A model generated the notes under the pieces. That model saw nothing but the letters and a program-made list of their open reading frames with translations. It searched no databases and had not been told where the DNA came from. Both the position numbers and the translations under genes were made by a program. From assembly GCF_020707265.1 (NCBI RefSeq), contig NZ_JAJFEQ010000002.1, forward strand, positions 372,001 to 436,000: a stretch of DNA of 64,000 bases, written 5' to 3'. Origin of the DNA: Massilia sp. IC2-477 (GTDB taxonomy: Bacteria > Pseudomonadota > Gammaproteobacteria > Burkholderiales > Burkholderiaceae_D). Positions within the stretch are counted from its first letter, which is position 1, and the number at the start of each line of letters is the position of its first letter. Positions 16,865-25,907 of the stretch are shown one piece after another.

Positions 16865-17692
16865 CTAGGGCAGGCGGCCGCCGCTGACCCGTTCGATGCC
16901 GGGCAGGTCGCGCCAGCTCTGCACGTCGCTGAAGCCGCGTGCCTGCAACAAGTCGCGCACGGCATGGGCCTGGTCGTAGCCATGTTCGAGCAGCAGCCAA
17001 CCGCCGGACACCAGGTGGCCGGGGGCACCCGCGATGATGCTGCGCAGGGCCGACAGGCCGTCGGCATGGTCGGTGAGGGCCCCGACCGGCTCGAAGCGCA
17101 GGTCGCCCTGCGCCAGGTGGGCGTCGCCGGCCGCGATGTAGGGCGGATTGGAGGCGATGAGCTCAAAGCGCTCCTCACCCACGGCCGCGAACCAGTCGCT
17201 GCGTAGGAAGCGCACGCTGGCGCCGTTGGCTGCCGCGTTGGCGCGCGCGATGGCCAGGGCCTCGTCGCTGAGGTCGAGCGCGGTCACAACGGCGTCCCGG
17301 CGGGTGTGGGCGCAGGCCACGGCGATGGCGCCGCTGCCGGTGCCCATGTCGAGCAGGCGGCCCCCTTGCGGCAGGCGCTCCAGCGCCAGTTCGACGATCA
17401 GTTCGGTGTCGGGACGGGGAATCAGCACGCCGGGTGCGACCCGGAACGGCAGCCCGAAGAATTCGCGCTCGCCGACGATGTAGGCGATCGGTTCGCCGTC
17501 GAGGCGGCGCTGCACCAGGCTTGCCAGGCGCGCCGCTTCGTCGGCAGTGAGGGCGCGCTCGGACTGGGTGATCAGGGCCACGCGCGGCAAAGCCAGCGCA
17601 TGGCACAGCAGGATGCGGTTTTCCAGTGGGTCGAGCCCTAGCCCCGCCTGCAGCTGGCGCAGGGTGGCGCCGGCTTCTACCTGCGTGGTCAT
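16865..17692 (-). CDS. prmC: Release factor glutamine methyltransferase PrmC
   Basis: 275 residues from ATG 17692. PrmC methylates the glutamine of the GGQ motif in RF1 and RF2 using S-adenosylmethionine. It has the N-terminal helical RF-binding domain, then the SAM loop LLDMGTGSGAIAVA and the NPPY catalytic motif (SNPPYI). The ATG overlaps the dsbB stop as ATGA, so the pair is translationally coupled. Its substrate gene prfA is in the same cluster upstream. Confidence 0.94.
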   Translation of the reverse strand: MTTQVEAGATLRQLQAGLGLDPLENRILLCHALALPRVALITQSERALTADEAARLASLVQRRLDGEPIAYIVGEREFFGLPFRVAPGVLIPRPDTELIVELALERLPQGGRLLDMGTGSGAIAVACAHTRRDAVVTALDLSDEALAIARANAAANGASVRFLRSDWFAAVGEERFELIASNPPYIAAGDAHLAQGDLRFEPVGALTDHADGLSALRSIIAGAPGHLVSGGWLLLEHGYDQAHAVRDLLQARGFSDVQSWRDLPGIERVSGGRLP

Positions 17693-18168
17693 CGCGCCGG
17701 TTTGCGCAGCAGGACGAAGGCCAGCAGCAGGGTCAGGACCACGAACCAGACCGCCGACCATTGCGGGATCGCGAGACCCATCAGCGAATCGGTGGCGCCT
17801 TCGCACAGGCCGTCTGCGCGGAACAGCCAGGGCAGGTATTCGGCGGTGGGGATCTTGTTGAGGAAGGTCTCCATCGGGTCGATGCCGCAGGTGAAGCCCG
17901 GATGGGCGATCACCCACAGGTGCTTGCCGACCGTGTACAGGCCGCCCAGCGCCGCCAGCAGGGCCAGCACGGTGCCTTCGCGGACCTTGCCGCTGATGGC
18001 CGACACCAGGCTGGCCACGCCGATCGCCAGGAACATGTAGCGCTGGATCACGCACAGCGGACAGGGCAGCATCTGCTGGATGTGCTGCAGGTAGAGGGCG
18101 ACCGCGATCAGCGCGAAGCAGATCGACGAGATGGCGTACAGGATCTGGCGGTTGGAAGGCAGCATCAT
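17689..18168 (-). CDS. dsbB: Disulfide bond formation protein DsbB
   Basis: 159 residues from the first of two adjacent ATGs (18168); a longer frame adds 20 polar residues and is unlikely. It has four membrane helices, the quinone-reducing CPLC pair (LPCPLCVIQRY) in the first periplasmic loop and a second pair (FTCGIDP and DGLCEG) in the other loop. DsbB reoxidises DsbA and passes electrons to ubiquinone. It is unusual to find it between prfA and prmC; a REP doublet separates it from prfA. Confidence 0.93.
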   Translation of the reverse strand: MMLPSNRQILYAISSICFALIAVALYLQHIQQMLPCPLCVIQRYMFLAIGVASLVSAISGKVREGTVLALLAALGGLYTVGKHLWVIAHPGFTCGIDPMETFLNKIPTAEYLPWLFRADGLCEGATDSLMGLAIPQWSAVWFVVLTLLLAFVLLRKPAR

Positions 18169-18244
18169 GGTGTTGTTATCGGTGTGGTTCGGACGGGGGC
18201 CATTCTCGCATGAAGCCTGCGTTACCACTTAATCTTTGCTTAAC

Positions 18245-18349
18245 GTAGGGTGGGCGGGTCTCCCGCCCACGCGGTGGTCGCGACAGGATGATATTCGCGA
18301 TAGTGCTAATGGTAGTTGAACGCGTGGGCGGGAGACCCGCCCACCCTAC
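18245..18349. mobile_element. Perfect REP doublet (REPIN-like)
   Basis: 29-bp inverted units at 18245-18273 and 18321-18349 are exactly complementary, each beginning GTAGGGTGGGCGGGTC and being itself a hairpin (GGGCGGG/CCCGCCC). The spacer contains TAGTTGAACGCG, also present in the 4.2-kb element beside the RAYT gene. It sits between prfA and dsbB, four bases from the prfA stop, and may also act as a terminator or mRNA-stability element. Confidence 0.82.
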
Positions 18350-18353
18350 AAAA

Positions 18354-19430
18354 TCAATCCCCGAGCGCCGCCAGCAGTTCCGCCTGGTGCTCCGCCGCTA
18401 GCGCATTGGTCAGCTCCGCCAGGTCGCCGTCCATGATCATGTCCAGCTTGTACAGCGTCAGGTTGATGCGGTGGTCGGTCAGGCGCCCCTGCGGGAAGTT
18501 GTAGGTGCGGATCCGTTCGCTGCGGTCGCCCGAGCCGATCAGGCTCTTGCGGGTGGCCGCTTCCTTCGACTGCTGTTCGCGGATCTGCACGTCCTTGATG
18601 CGCGCCGCCAGTACCTTCATCGCCTGCGCCTTGTTCTTGTGCTGGCTGCGGTCGTCCTGGCACTCGACCACGATGCCGGTCGGCAGGTGGGTGATGCGCA
18701 CCGCCGAATCGGTCTTGTTGATGTGCTGCCCGCCGGCGCCGGAAGCGCGGTAGGTGTCGATGCGCAGGTCGGCCGGGTTGATGTTCACGTCCTCGACCTC
18801 GTCCGCTTCAGGCATCACGGCCACCGTGCAGGCCGAGGTGTGGATGCGGCCCTGGGTCTCGGTGGCGGGCACCCGCTGCACGCGGTGGCCGCCCGATTCG
18901 AATTTCAGCTTCGAGTACACGCCGTTGCCGATGATGCGCACGATGACTTCGCGGTAGCCGCCCAGGTCCGACGCCGACTCCGACACCACTTCGACCTGCC
19001 AGCGCTGGCGTTCGGCGAAGCGGGTGTACATGCGCAGCAAGTCGCCGGCGAACAGCGCCGATTCGTCGCCGCCGGTGCCGGCGCGGATCTCGAGGAAGAT
19101 GTTGCGCTCGTCGTTGGCGTCCTTCGGCAGCAGCATCTTCTGCAGCTCGAGATTCAGGGCCGCCAGGCGCGCTTTGGCGTCTTCGGTCTCCTGCTGGGCG
19201 AATTCCTTCATCTCCGGATCCTGCGCCATCTCCTGGGCGGCGGCGATGTCGTCCTGGGCCGCGCCGTACTGCTTGTACAGGGCCACCAAAGGCGACAGCT
19301 CGGCATGCTCGCGGGTCATCTTGCGGTAGCTGTCCATGTTGGCGGTGGCGCCTTCGGACATCAGGAGTTCGTCCAGTTCGACGAGTCGGTTGGCCAGTTG
19401 GTCCAGCTTGGCCAGCATGGATGGTTTCAT
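18354..19430 (-). CDS. prfA: Peptide chain release factor 1
   Basis: 358 residues. RF1 reads UAA and UAG stop codons and triggers peptide release on the ribosome. The catalytic GGQ is in [17 protein letters not shown], and the codon-reading loop region ([20 protein letters not shown], quoted partly as [12 protein letters not shown]) is present. It lies downstream of hemA with 82 bp between, the conserved hemA-prfA order. Confidence 0.96.
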   Translation of the reverse strand: MKPSMLAKLDQLANRLVELDELLMSEGATANMDSYRKMTREHAELSPLVALYKQYGAAQDDIAAAQEMAQDPEMKEFAQQETEDAKARLAALNLELQKMLLPKDANDERNIFLEIRAGTGGDESALFAGDLLRMYTRFAERQRWQVEVVSESASDLGGYREVIVRIIGNGVYSKLKFESGGHRVQRVPATETQGRIHTSACTVAVMPEADEVEDVNINPADLRIDTYRASGAGGQHINKTDSAVRITHLPTGIVVECQDDRSQHKNKAQAMKVLAARIKDVQIREQQSKEAATRKSLIGSGDRSERIRTYNFPQGRLTDHRINLTLYKLDMIMDGDLAELTNALAAEHQAELLAALGD

Positions 19431-19512
19431 GGGGTTCGAATAGAGTCTTGGTAGCCGCAGGGCGGCCGGGACGCGTCCACGGCAGGACGCACGACGGATC
19501 GGTAGAGGGCCG

Positions 19513-20790
19513 CTAACGGCGGCCGCGGAACAGCTGGGGCAGCAGGCTGGCCAGGCGGGCGCGCTCGTCGCCCTGGGCGTGGTGCAGCGCCTGCTGGGGA
19601 CCGTGCAGGAACTTGGCGGTCAGGCCCTTCGACAGCGCTTCCAGCACCGCCTCGGGATCGTCGCCGCGCGCCAGCAGCTTGCGGGCGCGATCGAGTTCGG
19701 CCAGGCGCAGCGCCTCGCTCGACTCGTGCAGGTCGCGGATCACCGGCACCATGGCGCGGTCGCCGATCCAGTTCATGAAGGACTGCACGCGCGTTTCGAT
19801 AATGGCTTCGGCCTGGGCCACGGCGGCCTGGCGGCTCTCGATGCCGGTCTGGACCACTTGCGCCAGGTCGTCCACGGTATACAGGAAGACGTCGTCCAGG
19901 CGCGCGACTTCCGGCTCGATATCGCGCGGCACGGCCAGGTCGACCATGAACACGGGACGGTGGCGGCGCGCCTTGACTGCGCGCTCGACCATGCCGAGGC
20001 CGATCAGGGGCAGGGTCGAGGCGGTGCACGAGATCACGATGTCGAAGCTGTGCAGGCGTTCGGGCAGGTCGGCCAGGCGGATCGCCTCGCCGTTGTAGCG
20101 GGCGGCGAGAAGCTGACCGCGTTCCATGCTGCGGTTGGCGATGGTGACCGACTTCGGGTTCTGGGCCGCGAAGTGGGCGGCGCACAGCTCGATCATCTCG
20201 CCGGCGCCGATGAACAGCACGTGCTGGTCGGCGATGCGGTCGAAAATGCGCTGCGATAAACGAACCGCGGCCGCTGCCATCGACACGCTGTGGGCGCCGA
20301 TCTCGGTGGTGGTGCGCACTTCCTTGGCCACCGCGAAGCTGCGCTGGAACAGCTGGTGCAGGTAGGTGCCGAGGCCGCCGGCTTCCTCGGCGCTGCGCAC
20401 CGCATCCTTCATCTGGCCCAGGATCTGCGGCTCGCCCAGCACCATCGAATCGAGCCCGGAGGCGACGCGGAAGGCGTGGCGCACCGCGCTGTCCTGCGGC
20501 AGCATATATAAGTGGGGGCGCAGCTCGGCGAAATTCAGGGCGTGGTAGTGGGCCAGGAACTGGGCCGAGGCGTCGAGCGGATTGGCGATGTCGCTGGCCG
20601 CGTACATCTCGGTGCGGTTGCAGGTGGAGAGGATCGCCGCTTCGTCGCCGGAGACCCCCGAACCTTGGCGCGCGAACCAGCTGCGCGCCGCCTGCACCGC
20701 CTTGCCGAGCTGGTCAGGCGCGAGCGCCAGCTGCTCGCGCAGCGAGACCGGTGCGGTGGTATGGTTCAGGCCAACGGCAAGCAGTTGCAT
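19513..20790 (-). CDS. hemA: Glutamyl-tRNA reductase
   Basis: 425 residues. HemA converts glutamyl-tRNA to glutamate-1-semialdehyde, the first committed step of tetrapyrrole synthesis. The catalytic cysteine is in the conserved [11 protein letters not shown], with the family-typical [10 protein letters not shown], the NADPH loop [12 protein letters not shown], and a C-terminal dimerisation helix. The gene opens the hemA-prfA-dsbB-prmC cluster and has a good sigma-70 promoter upstream. Confidence 0.95.
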   Translation of the reverse strand: MQLLAVGLNHTTAPVSLREQLALAPDQLGKAVQAARSWFARQGSGVSGDEAAILSTCNRTEMYAASDIANPLDASAQFLAHYHALNFAELRPHLYMLPQDSAVRHAFRVASGLDSMVLGEPQILGQMKDAVRSAEEAGGLGTYLHQLFQRSFAVAKEVRTTTEIGAHSVSMAAAAVRLSQRIFDRIADQHVLFIGAGEMIELCAAHFAAQNPKSVTIANRSMERGQLLAARYNGEAIRLADLPERLHSFDIVISCTASTLPLIGLGMVERAVKARRHRPVFMVDLAVPRDIEPEVARLDDVFLYTVDDLAQVVQTGIESRQAAVAQAEAIIETRVQSFMNWIGDRAMVPVIRDLHESSEALRLAELDRARKLLARGDDPEAVLEALSKGLTAKFLHGPQQALHHAQGDERARLASLLPQLFRGRR

Positions 20791-20819
20791 GGTGGGACGG
20801 GGTCGACAGGGTTACAGCC

Positions 20820-20848
20820 ATTATACCCTTGTGCGAGCAGGGTTTCAG
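20820..20848 (-). promoter_or_regulatory. Sigma-70 promoter of hemA
   Basis: On the minus strand CTGAAA (20848-20843) and a consensus TATAAT (20825-20820) are separated by 17 bp. The -10 box ends about 30 bp before the hemA ATG. Confidence 0.65.
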
Positions 20849-20902
20849 GGACCGGCCGGGGCCGGCCGCCCTGGTGCATTTACGATAATGCAGGCAAGCG
20901 CA

Positions 20903-21592
20903 TCAAGCGCCGAGTTTTTCCAGGCGGTAGCCGTAGCTGTAGACCGGCACCAGGCGGAAGCCGTTCTCCGGACGCAGGCTCAGCTTGTTGCGCACGCGCG
21001 AGACATGGGTGTCCATGGTGCGCGAAGGCACGTCGGTATCGCGCACCCACACCGATTCGTGGATGTAGGCGCGCGACAGCGGGCGGCCGATGTTACGGAA
21101 GAACAGCAGCGCCAGCGAGAATTCCTTCTGGGTGACGTCGATGATCGAGCCATCCTTGAGCAGGCGTCCCGGGCGGGTTTCGAAAGTGAAGGGGCCGAAC
21201 TGCAGCTGCTCGGCGCTGTTCTGCGAAGGGTAGGCGCGGCGCAGCAGGGCCGAGACGCGCGCCACCAGTTCGCCACGGCGCAGCGGCTTGACCAGGTAGT
21301 CGTCGGCGCCGGCGGTGACGCCGGCAATGATGTCGTCCTCGGCATTGTTGCCGACCAGGAAGATCGTCGGTGCGTTCGAGGCCATTTTTTCCTTGGCCCG
21401 GCGCAGTATCTCGGCGCCTTCCATGTCTGGCACGTTCCAATCCATGACCAGCATGTCCGCGTTTTCCTTGCGCAGCTGGGCGAGGCATTCCTTGGCGCTG
21501 TCGTAGGCGTGGCAGGTATGCCCGGCGGCGGTCAGCACCTGGCAAATCAGTTCGGCCTGGCTGCGGTCTTGCTCAAGAACGGCGATCTTCAT
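20903..21592 (-). CDS. OmpR-family response regulator, atypical receiver
   Basis: 229 residues: receiver domain 1-115 and winged-helix DNA-binding domain about 130-225 (TQKEFSLALLFFRNIGRPLSR, quoted in part as TQKEFSLALLF; then VSRVRNKL and YSYGYRLEKL). The phospho-acceptor is Asp51 in VMDWNVPD and Lys102 is kept. The acidic pocket reads EQ where DD is usual, and the switch Thr is Val80 (FLVGNN for the usual LTAR). Phosphorylation or its read-out may be altered. No histidine kinase is adjacent. A 12-bp perfect inverted repeat lies in its leader. Confidence 0.88.
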   Translation of the reverse strand: MKIAVLEQDRSQAELICQVLTAAGHTCHAYDSAKECLAQLRKENADMLVMDWNVPDMEGAEILRRAKEKMASNAPTIFLVGNNAEDDIIAGVTAGADDYLVKPLRRGELVARVSALLRRAYPSQNSAEQLQFGPFTFETRPGRLLKDGSIIDVTQKEFSLALLFFRNIGRPLSRAYIHESVWVRDTDVPSRTMDTHVSRVRNKLSLRPENGFRLVPVYSYGYRLEKLGA

Positions 21593-21613
21593 AGGACATC
21601 TACTGGTAAGGTT

Positions 21614-21641
21614 ACCCTTGTAGGAAGGGTCCTACAAGGGT
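21614..21641. promoter_or_regulatory. 12-bp perfect inverted repeat before the response regulator
   Basis: ACCCTTGTAGGA (21614-21625) and TCCTACAAGGGT (21630-21641) are perfect inverted copies around AGGG. It ends 21 bp upstream of the regulator's start codon. No U-tract follows on either strand, so it is not a simple terminator; an operator or a leader hairpin is more likely. Confidence 0.6.
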
Positions 21642-21781
21642 TAAACCGAATATAGCAGACTTTCACAAAATAGCGCTACGGAAAAATAACGAATTTGCGT
21701 TATGAAACTTGCTTCTGTTGTGTTAAGGCGAAACGCCAGAGGGCGTTACACTTGTCCCGACGATGGTAATCCGGAGGCGAT

Positions 21782-22336
21782 ATGTTGTTTCGACGCAAAA
21801 AGAAAGACGTGGCGGCAACTAGCGAGGCGCCCAAACTGGAGCCGGTGACCGGCGCCGACATCGAGCTGGCGCGTGAGCGCTGCCGCGAGATGGTGCGCAA
21901 GCGCGCCCTGGTATCGGCCGGGGTGGCGGCGGTGCCGCTGCCGGGCGTGGACGTGCTGTCCGACCTGACCACCTTCACCGTGCTGGTCGAGGAAGTGAAC
22001 AAGGAGTTCGGCCTGAGCCAGCAGCAGATCGAGCGCCTCCATCCCCGTATGCGGGTGCTGGCCTACCAGGCGGCGGCTTCGGTGGGCGGCATGCTGGTCG
22101 GCAAGCTTGTGACCAAGACCCTGGTGCTGCAGCTGTTCAAGCGCGCCGGCATCAAGATCGCGGCCAAGACCGTGACCAAGGTGGTACCGATTGCCGGGCA
22201 GGTGGCCTCGGCGGCGATCGGCTTCGCACTGTTCCGCAAGATGGGATACGAGCACGTGGAAGCCTGCGCCAAGGTGGCGCGCGAGCTGCAGAAGGCGCGC
22301 GTGATCGACATGGGAACGGCCCAGGTGCCAGTCTAG
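21782..22336 (+). CDS. DUF697-like membrane-associated protein
   Basis: 184 residues. After a basic start (MLFRRKKKD) comes the recognisable run RALVSAGVAAVPLPGVDVLSDL, characteristic of DUF697-type proteins, then glycine/alanine-rich hydrophobic helices at about 98-112 and 138-158 (VVPIAGQVASAAIGFALF). Related proteins sit in or on the membrane, sometimes as C-terminal domains of GTPases; here no GTPase domain is present. Function is unknown. The ribosome site GGAGG lies 7 bp before ATG. Confidence 0.7.
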   Translation: MLFRRKKKDVAATSEAPKLEPVTGADIELARERCREMVRKRALVSAGVAAVPLPGVDVLSDLTTFTVLVEEVNKEFGLSQQQIERLHPRMRVLAYQAAASVGGMLVGKLVTKTLVLQLFKRAGIKIAAKTVTKVVPIAGQVASAAIGFALFRKMGYEHVEACAKVARELQKARVIDMGTAQVPV

Positions 22337-22505
22337 AAGCTGCAAACCGGAAATTTCCTAGCATTAGATCCATTCGGAAACTTTGATCCAGCACAGCCCG
22401 GACAGCGATTCGCTGACAGGGCTGGCGCCGGGTCGCGCCATCTCAAGCCCCGCCGGGACCGGCCCGGTATCGTCGAATCGACCAATCGACCAGACGAGGC
22501 TGACG

Positions 22506-23942
22506 ATGACACAGGCAAGACCAGGCAGGCGGGCGTTCCTAGAGCGCTCCGCGCTCGCACTCGGCGCGGCGAGCCTGCCGCTCGAGGTGCTGGCCCAGAC
22601 CACCCTGAAGATCCGCCCCGAGTGGCAGGCCTTCAAGACCACGCCGCGCTACGACTCGCTGCTCAAGGCGGTCCGGCTCATGAAGGCGAATACCAATGCG
22701 GCCGACCCGAACAGCTGGGCGTACTGGACCAGCATCCACCTGAACAAGTGCCCGCACAGCATTCCGTATTTCCTGGCCTGGCACCGCGGCTACCTGTATC
22801 ACTTCGAGCGCCGCCTGCGCACGGTGTCCGGCGACAGCCTGCTGGTCCTGCCTTACTGGGATTACTACAGCTACCCGAACCTGCCGGCCGAGTTCACCAA
22901 CCCGAACAATGCCAATCCACTGTTCGTGGCGCGCATCAACACCAATGTGCGGCCGGTGCTCACCATGGCGCCCTTCGCGCCGACGGTGCTCAACTTCCAG
23001 CGTGGCACCAGCAATGCCTTCGAGACCCTGTGCGAAGACGCGCCGCACAACCCGGTCCATGACCTGATCGGCGGAGTGATGGCCACCATGGAGTCGCCCA
23101 TCGATCCCATCTTCTGGCTGCACCATGCGAACATCGACCGGCTCTGGGTGGCCTGGGTGAGCGCGGGCGGCGGACGCAAGATGCCGGCCACCACCAACGC
23201 CTACTGGTCCGGCACCCACGTCTACAACAGCAGCCTGAGCCTGTCCCGCCTGTCGACCTACAGCAATCGCAGCAGCCTGGGCTACCGCTACGCGAACGAA
23301 GCGCTGCCGACCCGGCTGCCGCTGGCGCGCCTCGCCGACCCGAACATCCGGCGGGCGCAGGCGGGAGCGCGCGAACTGGCCTCGTCCCTGCCGCCGGTCG
23401 GGTCCTTCCGCATCCCGTCGCCGCGCGAGACCGGCAAGGGCAGGTTCGCGCTGAGCGGTGCCGAGAAGGTCGGCCTAGACGAGAACTCGCTCAGCGTCCA
23501 GCTGCCGATCAGTGCCGAGCATGCGCGCACGCTGGCCGCGATCGGGGGCAACAAGGCGGGCCGCATCCCGGGCCGCGCCGACACTTACCGTTCGGTGCAC
23601 ATCACGCTCGACAGCGTCGAACTGGCCGAGCTGGCCAAACAGGGCGGCTTCTATTACGAGCTGTACCTGAACATTCCTTCGCGCCGCACGGCGCTGGGAC
23701 GGCCGCTGAACCTGTACATCGGCAACCTGGGTGCCTTCAAGATCAACAGCGCCGCCCATCACGGGGGTGGGGCCGTGCAGCTGCGTTACCCGATCCGGCG
23801 TCATCTGGCCGGCGCCCTGGCCGATGAACTGAGTGCGCTGTCGCTCTCGTTCGTGCGCATCAACGGCGACCACAGCCCCAGGGGCGGCGTGATTGGGGTC
23901 GGCGAGCTCAGGCTGGAAGTCTCGACCGAAGACGACGAGTGA
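22506..23942 (+). CDS. Tyrosinase-family copper oxidase, Tat-exported
   Basis: 478 residues from ATG 22506, which starts a twin-arginine signal (RRAFLERSALALGAASL); the frame extends upstream without support. The CuA site is built from SIHLNKCPHS and AWHRGYLYHFERRL; CuB from HNPVHDLIGG and PIFWLHHANIDRLW. The cysteine in KCPH may form the Cys-His thioether known in polyphenol oxidases. A C-terminal region of about 200 residues resembles the beta-rich shielding domains of plant-type polyphenol oxidases. Expected activity is oxidation of mono- or diphenols to quinones (melanin-like pigment); no separate copper chaperone is adjacent. Confidence 0.88.
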   Translation: MTQARPGRRAFLERSALALGAASLPLEVLAQTTLKIRPEWQAFKTTPRYDSLLKAVRLMKANTNAADPNSWAYWTSIHLNKCPHSIPYFLAWHRGYLYHFERRLRTVSGDSLLVLPYWDYYSYPNLPAEFTNPNNANPLFVARINTNVRPVLTMAPFAPTVLNFQRGTSNAFETLCEDAPHNPVHDLIGGVMATMESPIDPIFWLHHANIDRLWVAWVSAGGGRKMPATTNAYWSGTHVYNSSLSLSRLSTYSNRSSLGYRYANEALPTRLPLARLADPNIRRAQAGARELASSLPPVGSFRIPSPRETGKGRFALSGAEKVGLDENSLSVQLPISAEHARTLAAIGGNKAGRIPGRADTYRSVHITLDSVELAELAKQGGFYYELYLNIPSRRTALGRPLNLYIGNLGAFKINSAAHHGGGAVQLRYPIRRHLAGALADELSALSLSFVRINGDHSPRGGVIGVGELRLEVSTEDDE

Positions 23943-23943
23943 T

Positions 23944-23977
23944 AAAAAAAATGCCAGTCAGCTGCACTGACTGGCAT
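23944..23977 (-). terminator. Rho-independent terminator of the min operon
   Basis: On the minus strand ATGCCAGTCA and TGACTGGCAT pair around a 7-base loop and run into eight T. It ends the minCDE transcript and also forms a hairpin just after the tyrosinase stop, so it may serve both convergent units. Confidence 0.9.
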
Positions 23978-23999
23978 CGGTTCGCGGCGGGCAGGCGAA

Positions 24000-24251
24000 T
24001 CAGGCGTCCGGCAGCACCACGTTCACGTCCAGCACTTCCAGGTTGCCCTGGCGGTCGAGCGAGATCTTGATGTCGTCGGCGCTGACCTTGGTGTACTTCG
24101 AGATCACTTCGATCAGCTCGCGGTGCAGGGCCGGCAGGAAGTCCGGGCCGGCGCGGTTGGTGCGCTCGCGGGCGATGATGATCTGCAGGCGCTCCTTGGC
24201 CGCTGTCGCGCTCTTCTCTTTTTTGGGAAAGAGGAAGTTCAGGATAGGCAT
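24000..24251 (-). CDS. minE: Cell division topological specificity factor MinE
   Basis: 83 residues from ATG 24251 (MPILNFLFPKKEK). It has the N-terminal membrane-targeting and MinD-binding segment (AKERLQIIIARER) and the C-terminal dimer domain (LIEVISKYTKV). MinE stimulates MinD ATPase and drives the pole-to-pole oscillation that restricts the division inhibitor to the poles. It begins one base after the minD stop. Confidence 0.95.
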   Translation of the reverse strand: MPILNFLFPKKEKSATAAKERLQIIIARERTNRAGPDFLPALHRELIEVISKYTKVSADDIKISLDRQGNLEVLDVNVVLPDA

Positions 24252-24252
24252 A

Positions 24253-25068
24253 TCACTTGGCTCCAAAGATGCGCTGGAACAGGCCCGGCTTTTCGTAGTT
24301 GGTGAAACGCAGCGGACGGTCTTCGCCCAGGAAACGGGCCACCACGTCTTCGTAGGCGTCGGCCACGTCGGTGCCCTTGAAGTGGATCGCCGGATTGCCC
24401 TGGTTCGAGGCGTGCAGCACCGACTCCGATTCCGGGATGATGCCGATCAGCGGGATGCGCAGGATTTCCTGCACGTCCTGATAGGACAGCATTTCGTCGG
24501 CGTCCACGCGCTTCGGCGAGTAGCGGGTGATCAAGAGGTGTTCCTTGACCGGCTCCGAGCCGCTCTGGGCGCGGCGTGACTTGGCCTGGAGGATGCCGAG
24601 GATGCGGTCCGAGTCGCGCACCGAGGACACTTCCGGGTTGGTGACGATGATCGCTTCGTCGGCGAAGGTCAGCGCCATCAGCGCGCCGTGCTCGATGCCG
24701 GCCGGCGAATCGCAGATGATGAACTCGAAGCCCATCTGGACCAGGTCGTTGAGCACGCGCTCGACGCCGTCTTCGCTCAGCGCATCCTTGTCGCGGGTCT
24801 GCGAGGCCGGCAGGATGAACAGGTTGTCGGTGTGCTTGTCCTTGATCAGGGCCTGGTTCAGGGTCGCTTCGCCATTGATCACGTTGATCAGGTCGTAGAC
24901 CACGCGGCGTTCGCAGCCCATGATCAGGTCGAGGTTGCGCAGGCCGACGTCGAAGTCGATGACGGCGGTCTTGTGGCCGCGCAGGGCCAGGCCGCTCGAA
25001 AAGCTTGCGCTCGAAGTGGTTTTGCCCACACCGCCCTTGCCGGACGTCACAACAATAATTCGTGCCAC
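24253..25068 (-). CDS. minD: Septum site-determining ATPase MinD
   Basis: 271 residues. It has the deviant Walker A loop SGKGGVGKTTSSASF at residues 9-23, CDSPAGIEHGAL for Walker B, and a C-terminal amphipathic membrane helix (EKPGLFQRIFGAK). MinD recruits MinC to the membrane and is displaced by MinE. Middle gene of minC-minD-minE. Confidence 0.97.
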   Translation of the reverse strand: MARIIVVTSGKGGVGKTTSSASFSSGLALRGHKTAVIDFDVGLRNLDLIMGCERRVVYDLINVINGEATLNQALIKDKHTDNLFILPASQTRDKDALSEDGVERVLNDLVQMGFEFIICDSPAGIEHGALMALTFADEAIIVTNPEVSSVRDSDRILGILQAKSRRAQSGSEPVKEHLLITRYSPKRVDADEMLSYQDVQEILRIPLIGIIPESESVLHASNQGNPAIHFKGTDVADAYEDVVARFLGEDRPLRFTNYEKPGLFQRIFGAK

Positions 25069-25115
25069 AAAAAGGTCCTTTACAGTTCTAGCAGGTATCT
25101 GCGGTCTATGGGGGA

Positions 25116-25907
25116 TTATGCACGCGAGGCCGGCGCCAGCGACGAAATGTCGAGCCGGTCGCCGACCAGGCGGATCTGGGCCGGCTGGCGCGTCAGGTCG
25201 TTCGGGAACCCGTCGTCGAAGGTGCGGTACACGCCTGCAATCGACACCAGTTCCGGCTGCATGGCCAGGGCGAAGATGCGCGCTTCGGGGTTGCCCGATG
25301 CGCCTGCCAGGGCCCGGCCGTTCAGCGGCGCATACACGTGGATGCTGCCGTCGGCAATGATTTCCGCGCCATTGTTCACGACCGCGGTAATGATCAGGTC
25401 GCTGCCGCGCGCATAGATGCGCTGGCCGGCCCGCACCGGGGTATCGATGATCATGGCCGATACCGGGGCCGGAGCCGGCGCGGCGGTCGGGGCGGGCGTC
25501 GGCGCCGGGGTCGGCTCGGGCGCCGGCGCCGGCGCCGCTGCGCTTGCTTCCTGCACATCCTTGTGCTCGGGCGCGCGCACGCCGCTGCTGCCGTCGTCCA
25601 GCGACAGGCCATGGGCGCGGATCGTGTCCGCCAGTCCCGGGCCGGCGCCGCGCACGGCGACGGCGTTCAGCCGGTATTTCTTGAGCAGCGCCACCAGGGC
25701 CGGCCAGTCGATCGCCTCTCCCTCATGGGCGATGGCGGCGATGTCGATCACCGCGAACTCGTCCTCGAAGAAATCCGACACCCCGCCCGTCATCTGGCGC
25801 AGGGCTGCATCGATCACGACCGGGTCGGCCGAATGCAGGATCGTCGAGATGGCGACGACCGTGGAGATCTTGATTTCGATGGGCAGCGAGCTTGGGTTTT
25901 TCGGCAT
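25116..25907 (-). CDS. minC: Division inhibitor MinC
   Basis: 263 residues. The N-terminal domain (1-115) inhibits FtsZ assembly and the C-terminal domain (about 153-255, VRAGQRIYARGSDLIITAVV and DGSIHVYAPLNGRALAGA) binds MinD and dimerises. The two are joined by an unusually regular Ala/Pro linker of about 30 residues (PAPAPEPTPAPTPAPTAAPA), longer than in E. coli. First gene of the operon, 47 bp before minD. Confidence 0.94.
   Translation of the reverse strand: MPKNPSSLPIEIKISTVVAISTILHSADPVVIDAALRQMTGGVSDFFEDEFAVIDIAAIAHEGEAIDWPALVALLKKYRLNAVAVRGAGPGLADTIRAHGLSLDDGSSGVRAPEHKDVQEASAAAPAPAPEPTPAPTPAPTAAPAPAPVSAMIIDTPVRAGQRIYARGSDLIITAVVNNGAEIIADGSIHVYAPLNGRALAGASGNPEARIFALAMQPELVSIAGVYRTFDDGFPNDLTRQPAQIRLVGDRLDISSLAPASRA

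Noticed and set aside
20903-21592. Response regulator as a phage or plasmid regulator
   Set aside because: It has normal OmpR-family architecture and genomic codon usage and lies beside housekeeping genes.
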